DNA of 64,000 bases from Ancylobacter sp. WKF20 (GTDB lineage Bacteria > Pseudomonadota > Alphaproteobacteria > Rhizobiales > Xanthobacteraceae), in the NCBI RefSeq assembly GCF_029760895.1, contig NZ_CP121679.1, forward strand, positions 124,001-188,000, written 5' to 3'. The notes beneath the pieces were generated by a model that did no database searches, was not told the DNA's origin, and saw nothing but the letters and a program-made list of their open reading frames with translations. Of the stretch, positions 9,206 through 17,125 are shown piece after piece (the first letter of the stretch is position 1; each line of letters opens with the position of its first letter). Both the position numbers and the translations under genes were made by a program.

Positions 9206-10493
9206 GGCGCTCGCCGCCCTCGACCCCGCCGCCTGCCGCTGGCTGCTGCACCACTGGCCGCTGATCGGCCGCCCGGCGCAGCACCCGCCCGCCTGCGCGC
9301 AGGGCGGGGGCGACTGGCTGACCTGGCTGGTGCTGGGCGGGCGCGGCGCCGGCAAGACGCGGGCGGGCGCCGAATGGGTGCGCGCCCTCGTTCATGGCCG
9401 GGCCGGCCCGAAGGCGGGGCGCATCGCGCTCATCGCCGAGACCTTCAACGATGTGCGCGAGGTAATGGTGGAGGGCGTCTCCGGCCTTCTCGCCATTCAC
9501 CCGCGGGCTGAGCGCCCGCGCTGGGAGCCAACCCGGAGGCGCCTCGAATGGCCGAATGGCGCGGTGGCGCAGGGCTTTTCCGCCGAAGACCCGGAGGCGC
9601 TGCGCGGCCCGCAATTCGACGCCGCCTGGTGCGATGAACTCGCCAAATGGCGCCAGGCGCAGGCGAGTTTCGACATGCTGCAATTCGGCCTGCGCCTCGG
9701 CGCCCGGCCGCGCCAGATGGTGACGACGACCCCGCGCCCGACCGCGCTGATCCGCGCTTTGCTGGCTGATCCGCGCACGGCCGTCACCCGCATGGGCACG
9801 GCGGAGAACGCCGCCCATCTCGCCCCGAGCTTCCTCGACACGGTGGTCGGGCGCTATGCCGGCACGCGGCTCGGCCGGCAGGAGCTGGCGGGCGAGCTGA
9901 TCGAGGACCGGCCGGACGCGCTGTGGAACCGCACGGCGCTGGAGGCCGCGCGGGAAGACGCCGCGCCGGAGATGATGCGCGAAAAGCTGACCCGTATCGT
10001 CGTGGCGGTCGATCCGCCCGCCTCCTCGCGCCGCACGGCGGATGCCTGCGGGCTGGTCGCGGCGGGGATCGACCGCGACGGCGTCGTCCATGTGCTGGCC
10101 GATGAGAGCGCGCAGGGCCTGACGCCAACCGCCTGGGGCGCGCGGGCGGTCGGGCTGTTTCATCGTCTGTCCGCCGACCGCGTGGTGGTGGAGATCAACC
10201 AGGGCGGGGAGATGGTGCGCACCATCCTCGCCGGCATCGACCCCGCCGTGCCGGTGCGCGAGGTGCGGGCGACGCGCGGCAAATGGCTGCGCGCCGAGCC
10301 GGTCGCCGCGCTCTACGAGCAGGGCCGCGTGCGCCATGCCGGGGTGTTCCCCGCGCTGGAGGACGAGATGTGCGACTTCGCCCCCGAGGGCCTGTCCAAT
10401 GGCCGCTCGCCCGACCGGCTCGACGCGCTGGTCTGGGCCGTGACGGCACTCGCGCTGGGCCCCCAGTCCGCGCCTCGGGTGCGGCGGGTGTGA
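9123..10493 (+). CDS. GTA terminase large subunit (gp2)
   Basis: The start is taken at the ATG 9123 (MPDATPTPSD), giving 456 residues, close to RcGTA gp2; a longer frame upstream is a shadow of the small terminase. Walker A GGRGAGKT is at about residues 72-79, a Walker B-like AAWCDE near residue 160, and VTTTPRPT marks the coupling motif of the ATPase. The C-terminal nuclease begins with IVVAVDPPAS, carrying the metal-binding aspartate, and ends with PDRLDALVWAV. It is the ATP-driven motor and endonuclease that packages DNA into capsids. The gene is followed by repeat-filled DNA rather than by the portal directly. Confidence 0.93.
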   Translation: MPDATPTPSDASLARRLSACWRAGKLPEALAALDPAACRWLLHHWPLIGRPAQHPPACAQGGGDWLTWLVLGGRGAGKTRAGAEWVRALVHGRAGPKAGRIALIAETFNDVREVMVEGVSGLLAIHPRAERPRWEPTRRRLEWPNGAVAQGFSAEDPEALRGPQFDAAWCDELAKWRQAQASFDMLQFGLRLGARPRQMVTTTPRPTALIRALLADPRTAVTRMGTAENAAHLAPSFLDTVVGRYAGTRLGRQELAGELIEDRPDALWNRTALEAAREDAAPEMMREKLTRIVVAVDPPASSRRTADACGLVAAGIDRDGVVHVLADESAQGLTPTAWGARAVGLFHRLSADRVVVEINQGGEMVRTILAGIDPAVPVREVRATRGKWLRAEPVAALYEQGRVRHAGVFPALEDEMCDFAPEGLSNGRSPDRLDALVWAVTALALGPQSAPRVRRV

Positions 10494-10510
10494 GGGGCGG
10501 GAGGTGCGCC

Positions 10511-10948
10511 GCCGTGTCCCCGCCAAGTGACGGCGAAGCCGGAGCGCCGAGCCGGGACCCAGCGCAAGAGGCTTTGGCCAACGTGTCTCCCCTGGGCCCC
10601 GGATCATCGCCCCGCTGCGCGTGGCTTGTCCGGGGAACGGGTTCCCGCGCTCACGCGGTCATCCCCGGGCTTGACCCGGGGATCCACGACTTCAGCGGCG
10701 CACCCGGCGCAAGTCGTGGATGGCCGGGTCAAGCCCGCCATGACGGGACCGTGCAACCCCGTCCCGTGTCCCGGACGCCTGAAACGTGAGCGGAAGGCGA
10801 GCCGGGATCCAGCGCAAGAGGCTTTGGCCAACGTGTCTCCCCTGGACCCCGGATCATCGCTCCGTTGCGCGGGGCTCGTCCGGGGAACGGGTTCTCTTTT
10901 GGCGTCATCCCGGACGGCCGCAGGCCGAGCCGGGATCGCGTGCCGTCT
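10511..10948. repeat. Repeat mosaic A-B-A-C' between terminase and portal
   Basis: The 486-bp gap between terminase and portal is almost entirely repeats. A family A copy (CCGTGTCCC... to ...GTCCGGGGAACGGG) spans about 10511-10643. A complete family B palindrome (GTCATCCCCGGGCTTGACCC ... GGGTCAAGCCCGCCATGAC) spans 10658-10744. A second A copy spans about 10763-10893. A left half of family C (GTCATCCCGGACGGCCGCAG...) spans 10903-10948. The portal start codon follows 31 bp later. Confidence 0.85.
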
Positions 10949-10979
10949 GTGACGCACCCTTTCCAACCGGAGCCCTCTG

Positions 10980-12143
10980 ATGCCGCTCTTTCCCTTCACC
11001 CGCCGTCGCGCGGCGTCCGGCGCGCCGGAGGCCAAGGCCTCGCGGACCCATCCGCTGGTGGCGTTCCTCGCCGGGAGCCGGCCGCAATGGACGCCGCGCG
11101 ATTATGGCGCGCTGGCCCGCGAGGGCTATCAGCGCAACGCCGTCGCCCATCGCTGCGTGCGGCTGATCGCGCAAGGGGTGGCCGAGACGCGCTTCATCCT
11201 CAGCGACGGCGGACGCGAGATCGACGATCACCCGCTTATCGCTTTGCTCGCGCGGCCGGGCGGAAAACTCTCCGGGCCGGAGCTGCTGGAGGCGGTGGCG
11301 GCGCATCTGCTGATCGCCGGCAATGCCTATGTCGAGGCGGTGCAACTCGCCGGCGCGCCGCGCGAACTCCATGTGCTGCGCCCGGACCGTATGCGCGTCG
11401 TGCCCGGCGCGGATGGCTGGCCGGAGGCCTATGAGTACAGCGCCGGCGGGCGCAGCGTGCGCTTCGCGCAGAGCGGCGAGGTGCCGCCGATCCGCCATAT
11501 CGCGCTGTTCAACCCGCTGGACGACCATTACGGCGCGCCCCCGCTCGAGGCCGCGCTCACCGCGCTCGACCTGCACAACGCCGCCGGCGCCTGGAACAAG
11601 GCGCTGCTCGACAATGCCGCCCGGCCCTCCGGCGCGCTGGTCTATGCCGGGGCGGGCAATCTGTCGGACGAGCAGTTCGACCGGCTGAAGGAGGAGCTGG
11701 AGGCGAATTTCTCCGGCACCGCCAATGCCGGGCGCCCGCTGCTCCTGGAGGGCGGGCTCGACTGGCGGCCCCTGTCGCTCAGCCCCAAGGACATGGATTT
11801 TCTGGAAGCCAAGAACGCGGCGGCGCGGGAGATCGCGCTCGCCTTCGGCGTGCCGCCCATGCTGCTCGGCATTCCCGGCGACGCGACCTACGCCAATTAC
11901 GCCGAAGCCAGCCGCGTGCTGTGGCGCCAGACCATCCTGCCGCTCGCCCGCCGCATCGGCCATGATCTCTGCGGCTGGCTCGCCCCCGCCTTCGGCGGCA
12001 CCGGCCTGAAGCTGGAGCCCGACCTCGACGCCGTCTCCGCGCTCCACGGCGAGCGCGAGGCGCTGTGGCGGCAGGTGAACGAGGCGAGCTTCCTCACCGA
12101 GGACGAGAAACGCCAGGCGGTGGGCTATGGGGTGCGCGGGTAG
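10980..12143 (+). CDS. GTA portal protein, HK97 family (gp3)
   Basis: A 387-residue HK97-type portal, the normal length. Recognisable pieces are RNAVAHRCVRLIAQGVA near the N-terminus, HPLIALLARPGGKLSG, the PDRMRVVPG...YEY wing, and GVPPMLLGIPGDATYANYAEA in the C-terminal half, the best conserved portal motif. It forms the dodecameric channel through which DNA enters the head. The last codons (RQAVGYGVRG) and the adjoining repeat recur in altered form after the capsid gene at 15161-15190. Confidence 0.93.
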   Translation: MPLFPFTRRRAASGAPEAKASRTHPLVAFLAGSRPQWTPRDYGALAREGYQRNAVAHRCVRLIAQGVAETRFILSDGGREIDDHPLIALLARPGGKLSGPELLEAVAAHLLIAGNAYVEAVQLAGAPRELHVLRPDRMRVVPGADGWPEAYEYSAGGRSVRFAQSGEVPPIRHIALFNPLDDHYGAPPLEAALTALDLHNAAGAWNKALLDNAARPSGALVYAGAGNLSDEQFDRLKEELEANFSGTANAGRPLLLEGGLDWRPLSLSPKDMDFLEAKNAAAREIALAFGVPPMLLGIPGDATYANYAEASRVLWRQTILPLARRIGHDLCGWLAPAFGGTGLKLEPDLDAVSALHGEREALWRQVNEASFLTEDEKRQAVGYGVRG

Positions 12144-12156
12144 GGGGCGATGTGCC

Positions 12157-12510
12157 GCCGTTTCCCGGACGCCTGAAGCGCCAGCGGAGGGCGAGCCGGG
12201 ATCCAGCGGAAGAGTCTTTTGCCGAAGAGTCTCCCCTGGGCCCCGGATCATCGCTGCACGCTGTGCAGCTCGTCCGGGGAACGGGGTTCGCGGTCACTCC
12301 ATTACGTGGTCACGCTGTCACGCCGCCATCCCCGTCACCCCGTCATCCCCGGGCTTGACCCGGGGATCCACGACTTCCTGACCGCTCGCCCGGCCGAAGA
12401 CGTGCATGGCCCGGCCAAGCCCGGCCATGACGGCGCTTTCAGGGGGGCATGGCCCTTCATGCCGTCATCCGGGACGGCCGCAGGCCGATCCGGGATCGCG
12501 TGCCGTCTTC
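12157..12510. repeat. Repeat mosaic A-B-C' between portal and gp3.5
   Basis: The 408-bp gap holds family A (about 12157-12287, with arms GTTTCCCGGAC / GTCCGGGGAAC), a complete family B (about 12342-12431) and a left half of family C (about 12463-12510). About 40 bp then separate the repeats from the next start codon. No gene is seen. Confidence 0.85.
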
Positions 12511-12551
12511 ACGCGGAGAACGCCCCGACGAGACGCCCCAAGGAGACCCCC

Positions 12552-12740
12552 ATGGACACGCTGATCACCGCCTTCGCGGCCAGGGCGGACCTCGCTCATC
12601 TCGCGCTGCTGATGTGGGCGCTCGGCGCTTCGGCGCTGGCGGCGGGGGCGGTGCGCGAGCTTGCCCGCGCGGTGCGCCGCTTCGACGACTTCGTGCGCGA
12701 GATCGCGCGCTTCAACGCCCAGTTCGGAGACGAACCATGA
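12552..12740 (+). CDS. Small membrane protein at the GTA gp3.5 position
   Basis: A 62-residue protein starting MDTLITAFAARADLAHLALL. It has one membrane helix (about residues 14-36, HLALLMWALGASALAAGAV) followed by a charged amphipathic tail (RELARAVRRFDDFVREIARF). RcGTA has a small unassigned ORF, g3.5, between portal and protease, and this gene occupies the same place. Its function is unknown. It overlaps the next gene by 4 bp (ATGA), implying translational coupling. Confidence 0.6.
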   Translation: MDTLITAFAARADLAHLALLMWALGASALAAGAVRELARAVRRFDDFVREIARFNAQFGDEP

Positions 12741-12913
12741 CCTCCACCCCGCGAATCCGGGCCTTTCTGCCCGGCCGCGTGCGTTTGCCTGTCCCCCTGC
12801 CGACCTCCAGCCGCGCCGGGCAGGCGCCGCAGGTGTTTCGCGAATTTGGCCAGACGCTCGGCCGGCTGGAGCGCGCCGCCGCCACCCGCCGCCCGCGCGG
12901 AGACGGCGCATGA
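12737..12913 (+). CDS. Small arginine-rich hypothetical protein in the GTA head operon
   Basis: A 58-residue basic protein (MTSTPRIRAFLPGRVRLPVP...). It is linked by ATGA overlaps on both sides, to the gp3.5-like gene upstream and the prohead protease downstream, so it is probably translated although it has no recognisable domain. The C-terminal half (VFREFGQTLGRLERAAATRR) could form a helix. I do not recognise it in RcGTA; a scaffold-like or protease-leader role is possible but not supported by more than position. Confidence 0.55.
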   Translation: MTSTPRIRAFLPGRVRLPVPLPTSSRAGQAPQVFREFGQTLGRLERAAATRRPRGDGA

Positions 12914-13479
12914 GCGCGCCCGCATCCGCAGGCACGCCGCTGGAGATCAAGGCCGCCGGCAGCCTCGCCACCATCGCCGAGGACGGCACCTTCGAGGGCT
13001 ATGCCGCGCTGTTCGGCCGGGTCGATCTCGGCCGCGATCTCATCCTGCCCGGCGCCTTCGCCGCCTCGCTGAATGAGCGCGGCACGGGCGGCGTGCGCCT
13101 GCTGTTCCAGCACGATCCGGCCGAGCCGATCGGTGTCTGGGAGGAGCTGCGCGAGGATGCGCTGGGGCTGAAGGTGCGCGGCCGCCTCACGCTCGAGGTC
13201 GCCCGCGCCCGCGAGGTGCTGGCGCTGATGCGCGCCGGGGCGATTGACGGCCTGTCGATCGGCTTCCGCGCCGTCGAGGGCCGCACCGAGCCGCGCATGC
13301 GGGTGCGCCGGCTCTCTCGCATCGATCTGTGGGAGATTTCCATCGTCACCTTCCCCATGCAGCCGGAGGCGCGCATCGCCGCGGTGAAGGGCGGCTGGAG
13401 CGCGGGACGCCTCGCCGCCACCATCCGCCGCGGCGCCCGCCGCTTGCGCGCGCTGCCGGCGCTCGCGCCGGTGGGGTAG
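12910..13479 (+). CDS. GTA prohead protease, HK97 family (gp4)
   Basis: A 189-residue protein from ATG 12910, overlapping the previous gene by 4 bp. It opens with an EGYAALFG.VDLGRDLILPGAF segment typical of caudovirus prohead proteases (family S78). The catalytic histidine is in LLFQHDPAEPIG and the nucleophile serine in AIDGLSIGFR. It cleaves the capsid precursor and scaffold during head maturation. The C-terminal extension is arginine-rich. Confidence 0.9.
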   Translation: MSAPASAGTPLEIKAAGSLATIAEDGTFEGYAALFGRVDLGRDLILPGAFAASLNERGTGGVRLLFQHDPAEPIGVWEELREDALGLKVRGRLTLEVARAREVLALMRAGAIDGLSIGFRAVEGRTEPRMRVRRLSRIDLWEISIVTFPMQPEARIAAVKGGWSAGRLAATIRRGARRLRALPALAPVG

Positions 13480-13485
13480 GGGCGC

Positions 13486-13793
13486 CCGTGTCCCGGCCAA
13501 GCGACGGCGAAGCCGGAGCGCAGAGCCGGGATCCAGCGGAGAGTCTTTGGCCAAAGAGTCTCCGGTCAAAGAGTTTCTCCTGGGCCCCGGATCATCGCCA
13601 CGCTGCGCGTGGCTCGTCCGGGGAACGGGTTTCCGCAGTCCCGTCGCCAACCCCGTCACGCCGTCATCCCCTCACACCGTCATCCCGGACGGCCGCAGGC
13701 CGATCCGGGATCGCGTGCCGCTCCTCCCTCCTCACGTGCCGGACGAGCGCGGCGGACGATCCCGGCTCTCCGCTTCGCTCCGGCCGGGATGAC
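13486..13793. repeat. Repeat mosaic A-C between protease and capsid
   Basis: The 358-bp gap holds family A (about 13486-13627) and a complete family C (13679-13793; GTCATCCCGGACGGCC ... GGCCGGGATGAC with inner arms GATCCGGGATCG / GACGATCCCGGC). Only the last 44 bp before the capsid start are unique, and they carry an ACAGGA ribosome-binding site 7 bp from the ATG. Confidence 0.85.
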
Positions 13794-13837
13794 GGCGGGG
13801 AGGTCTCCACACCCCATCCCCTCAACAGGACACGCCC

Positions 13838-15100
13838 ATGACCGCCATGTCCCTGCCCGCCACGTCCCAGACTGCGCCCGAAACCAAATCCGCCGGCCCG
13901 GAGGTCTCCGCCGCCTTCGAGGAGTTCATGAGCGCCTTCGAGGCGTTCAAGGATGCCAATGACCAGCGCCTCGGCGAGCTGGAGCGGCGCGGCGGCGACC
14001 CGATCACCGCCGACAAGGTGGAGCGCATCAACGCCGTGCTCGACACCCAGAAGGCGCTGATCGACGAACTGGTGCTGAAGGCCCGCCGCCCGGCGTTGGG
14101 CGGGGGCGACCTCGTGACCGACCTCGCCGCCCGCGAGCACAAGGCGGCGTTCGACACCTATGTGCGCACCGGCGAGGCGGCCGGGCTGAAGCGGCTGGAG
14201 GCGAAGGCGCTCTCCGCCGGCATCGGCGCCGATGGCGGCTATACCGTGCCGGTGGAGACCGAGCGCGAGATCGGCAAGCGCCTCGCCGCGCTTTCGCCGA
14301 TCCGCGCGCTGGCCGATGTGCGCACCATCTCGCAGGGCACCTACAAGAAGCCCTTCATGACCTCCGGCCCGGCGGTCGGCTGGGTGGCGGAGACCGCCGC
14401 GCGCAGCCAGACCACGAGCCCGGTGCTGGACGAGCTGAGCTTCCCGGCCATGGAGCTCTACGCCATGCCGGCGGCGACGCAGACGCTGCTCGACGATTCC
14501 GCCGTGAATATCGATGAGTGGCTCGCCATCGAGGTGGAGGCCGCCTTCGCCAGCCAAGAGGGCACCGCCTTTGTCACCGGCGACGGCGTCGGCAAGCCCA
14601 AGGGCTTCCTCGCCTATGACACGGTGGCCGAGAGCGCGTGGGTCTGGGGCAAGCTCGGCTTCGTCGCCACCGGAACGGCGGGCGATTTCCCCGCCGCCAA
14701 CCCCTCCGACCCGCTGGTCGATCTGGTCTACGCGCTGAAGGCCGGCTACCGGCAGAATGGCAGCTTCCTGATGAGCCGGCGCACGCAAGGCGCGGTGCGC
14801 AAGCTGAAGGACGAGAACGGCCAGTATCTGTGGGCCGCGCCGACCGCGCCGGGGGCCCAGCCGAGCCTGCTCGGCTTCCCGGTGTTCGAGGCGGAGGAAA
14901 TGCCGAACCCGGCGGCCAACGCGCTCGCCATCGCCTTCGGCGATTTCCGCCGCGGCTATCTGGTGGTCGACCGTGCCGGTGTGCGGGTGCTGCGCGACCC
15001 CTATTCCGCCAAGCCCTATGTGCTGTTCTACACCACCAAGCGCGTCGGCGGCGGCGTGCAGGATTTCGACGCCATCAAGCTGCTGAAGTTCGCGGCGTGA
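13838..15100 (+). CDS. GTA major capsid protein, HK97 family (gp5)
   Basis: A 420-residue protein. Residues about 1-100 are helical and charged (AAFEEFMSAFEAFKDANDQRLGELE...), the delta/scaffold domain expected to be removed by the protease. The HK97 fold then begins (GADGGYTVPVETEREI, TSGPAVGWVAETAARSQT, FVTGDGVGKPKGFL, NGSFLMSRRTQGAVRKLKD). It forms the head shell. It is followed by a family D hairpin and repeats instead of gp6. Confidence 0.93.
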   Translation: MTAMSLPATSQTAPETKSAGPEVSAAFEEFMSAFEAFKDANDQRLGELERRGGDPITADKVERINAVLDTQKALIDELVLKARRPALGGGDLVTDLAAREHKAAFDTYVRTGEAAGLKRLEAKALSAGIGADGGYTVPVETEREIGKRLAALSPIRALADVRTISQGTYKKPFMTSGPAVGWVAETAARSQTTSPVLDELSFPAMELYAMPAATQTLLDDSAVNIDEWLAIEVEAAFASQEGTAFVTGDGVGKPKGFLAYDTVAESAWVWGKLGFVATGTAGDFPAANPSDPLVDLVYALKAGYRQNGSFLMSRRTQGAVRKLKDENGQYLWAAPTAPGAQPSLLGFPVFEAEEMPNPAANALAIAFGDFRRGYLVVDRAGVRVLRDPYSAKPYVLFYTTKRVGGGVQDFDAIKLLKFAA

Positions 15101-15110
15101 GGGGCGCTCG

Positions 15111-15134
15111 CCCCCTCTCCCCGTCGGGGAGAGG
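15111..15134. terminator. Family D hairpin just after the major capsid gene
   Basis: CCCCTCTCCCCGTCGGGGAGAGGGG forms an almost perfect stem-loop about 10 bp after the capsid stop codon. It lacks a T-tract, so if it acts on transcription it may stabilise the capsid mRNA 3' end rather than terminate it. The same hairpin recurs at 7938-8236. Confidence 0.4.
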
Positions 15135-15160
15135 GGTGGGGTGAGGAGCGCCTGACGCGA

Positions 15161-15190
15161 CAGGCGGTCGGCTATGGGGTGCGGTGGTAG
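15161..15190 (+). pseudogene. Displaced copy of the portal gene 3' end
   Basis: Thirty bases here match the last 30 bases of the portal gene (12114-12143) with three mismatches. They keep the codons for QAVGYGV and the stop, then run on through similar GGGGGCG-rich sequence into a family A repeat, just as after the portal. The similarity therefore covers gene end plus repeat edge, showing that a segment including coding sequence was copied with the repeat. Confidence 0.7.
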
Positions 15191-15204
15191 GGGGCGCGAC
15201 GTGC

Positions 15205-15456
15205 CCCCGTGTCCCGGCCAAGCGACGGCGAAGCCGGAGCGCAGAGCCGGGATCCAGCGGAGAGTCTTTTGCCGAAGAGTCTCTCCTGGGCCCCGGATCA
15301 TCGCTGCGCTGCGCGCAACTCGTCCGGGGAACGGGTTTTCGCACTCTCGCCGTCATCCCCGGGCTTGACCCGGGGATCCACGTCTTCCTCGCGCGTCCGG
15401 CCAAGTCGTGGATGGCCGGGCCTGATCCCCGGATCAAGTCCGGGGACGGCCATGAC
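15205..15456. repeat. Repeat mosaic A-B between capsid and the reverse protease gene
   Basis: Family A (about 15205-15336) and a family B variant (15352-15456) whose right arm reads GGGCCTGATCCCCGGATCAAG instead of the usual GGGTCAAGCCCGG. It ends about 24 bp before the stop codon of the minus-strand protease gene. Confidence 0.85.
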
Positions 15457-15479
15457 GGCCTGCTAATTCACACCGCCGC

Positions 15480-16199
15480 CTACCGCCCCATCGCCCGTGC
15501 GGTCGCGTCGATCCAGGCGCGCTGCGGGCCGATCAGCGTCGCGCCGGTGACGCCGCCGCAGCCGCGCGCGCCGCCGGCGGCGGTCGACCAGCCGATGATG
15601 CCGGCGACCGTGCCGTCGAGCAGCACCGGCCCGCCGCTGTCGCCGGTGCAGCCGCCCTTGGCGGCGCCATCCGACAGGCGGACCATGATGCCGCCCGTCG
15701 TGCCGATGCTCGGCAGGCTCGCCATGCGCAGCGTGCCGGCGGATTTGCCGTCGCCATCCTTCGTCACCCCGAAGCCGGCGATGACGAAGCCGGTGCGCTG
15801 GGCCGGCAGCGCGACCTCCGCCGTGAGCGTCGCCGGGCGGAAGCTCGCCGGCAGCGCTTCGGAGAGCCGAACCAGGGCGAGGTCCGGCGTCGGCCGGCGC
15901 GTCGCGAAGGAGTTCGGGTCGAAGCTCGGATGCACGGCGATGCGGCTGATGGGGATGAGGCGCGGCCCGGCGGCCTCGAACACCGCCACCGCATAATCGG
16001 CCGCCGGCTGCACGCAATGCGCCGCCGTCAGCAGCACCGTCGGCGCCAGCACCACGCCGGTGCAGGCGGCACCGCGCGTCGAGACGATCATCGCCGTCTC
16101 CGCCTTCAGATCGGCATCCGCCGGCACGCCGCCGACAATGGCGCGCGCGGGCAGGCTGAGGCAGGCGAGAGCGGCGAGGGAGAGGACGAGGCGGCGCAT
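15480..16199 (-). CDS. Secreted trypsin-like serine protease (S1 family)
   Basis: A 239-residue protein with a cleavable signal peptide (MRRLVLSLAALACLSLPARA) directly followed by IVGGVPAD, the classic mature trypsin N-terminus. The triad is visible: His in LLTAAHCV, Asp in DLALVRLSE, Ser in GDSGGPVLL, and cysteines are placed for disulfides (CTGV...HC; GGC...GCGG). It would act in the periplasm or outside the cell. It is the only minus-strand gene inside the GTA cluster, splitting gp5 from gp6, and has A/B repeats on one side and A/C on the other. A GTA role is unproven; it may be cargo. Confidence 0.88.
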   Translation of the reverse strand: MRRLVLSLAALACLSLPARAIVGGVPADADLKAETAMIVSTRGAACTGVVLAPTVLLTAAHCVQPAADYAVAVFEAAGPRLIPISRIAVHPSFDPNSFATRRPTPDLALVRLSEALPASFRPATLTAEVALPAQRTGFVIAGFGVTKDGDGKSAGTLRMASLPSIGTTGGIMVRLSDGAAKGGCTGDSGGPVLLDGTVAGIIGWSTAAGGARGCGGVTGATLIGPQRAWIDATARAMGR

Positions 16200-16308
16200 C
16201 GGCTTGTTCCGGCGAGAGGCGGGGGAGGAGCGGGCGAAGGGGGCGTGCCAATCGGGCGGGCCCTTGTCGCCGCGCGCGTCGGTCCCGTCAATCGGCCGGG
16301 CCGACCCG

Positions 16309-16581
16309 CCCGTGTCCCGCCCGTTTCCCGGCCAAGTGACGGTGAAACCGGAACGCCGAGCCGGGACCCAGCGGAAGAGTCTTTGGCCAAAGAGTTTCCC
16401 CTGGGCCCCGGATCATCGCTGCGCGATGCGCAGCTCGTCCGGGGAACGGGGCTCCATCTGGCTCACCGTCATCCCGGACGGCCAAAGGCCGATCCGGGAT
16501 CGCGTGCCGCCCCGCCCTCCTCACGTGCCGAACAGCGCGGCGGACGATCCCGGCTCTCCGCTTCGCTCCGGCCGGGATGAC
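16309..16581. repeat. Repeat mosaic A-C before gp6
   Basis: Family A (about 16309-16447) followed by a complete family C (16468-16581). A remnant resembling the B right arm (GGGTCTGATCCCCGGATCAAG) lies near 16610-16632, just before the truncated gp6 copy. The right part of this block belongs to the tandem duplication described at 16417-17354. Confidence 0.85.
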
Positions 16582-16661
16582 AAGGTTCGTACCGCAAGCC
16601 GTGCCGTGCCGGGTCTGATCCCCGGATCAAGACGCTCCACACCCCCAACCACGAGGCACCC

Positions 16662-16899
16662 ATGCCCGCTGTTCTTCTCGCCGGGCCGCCGGCGGAGCCG
16701 CTGACGCTTGCCGAGGCCAAGGCCTATCTGCGCGTCGACCATGAGGCGGAGGATGGGCTGATCGCCTCCCTCCTCACCAGCGCCCGCGCGACCGTGGAGG
16801 CGCTGACGCGGCGCGTGCTGATCGACCAGAGCTGGCGCCTCGCCCGCGATGCCTGGCCGGCCTCCGGCCTGATCCCGGTGCCGGTGAACCCGCTGCGCG
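16662..16899 (+). pseudogene. Truncated duplicate of GTA gp6
   Basis: The first 79 codons match the intact gp6 at 17126 almost perfectly (one visible amino-acid change, Ala for Thr in WRLARDAW). The frame then runs into repeat sequence after VNPLR, where the intact copy continues with ELLAVKVIDAAGG. It retains its start and upstream region, so a useless N-terminal fragment with a repeat-encoded tail could be made. It may be a dominant nuisance or silent. Confidence 0.88.
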
Positions 16900-17050
16900 T
16901 GGCTCGTCCGGGGAATGGGGCTCCATCTGGCTCACCGTCATCCCGGACGGCCAAAGGCCGATCCGGGATCGCGTGCCGCCCCTCCCTCCTCACGTGCCGA
17001 ACAGCGCGGCGGACGATCCCGGCTCTCCGCTTCGCTGCGGCCGGGATGAC
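16900..17050. repeat. Second copy of A-end plus family C between truncated and intact gp6
   Basis: Duplicated repeat DNA: the right end of family A (TGGCTCGTCCGGGGAATGG, about 16900-16919) and a complete family C (16937-17050). It was generated by the tandem duplication and is not an independent insertion. Confidence 0.85.
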
Positions 17051-17125
17051 AAGGTCCGGACCGCAAGCCGTGCCGGGTCTGATCCCCGGATCAAGACGCT
17101 CCACACCCCCAACCACGAGGCACCC

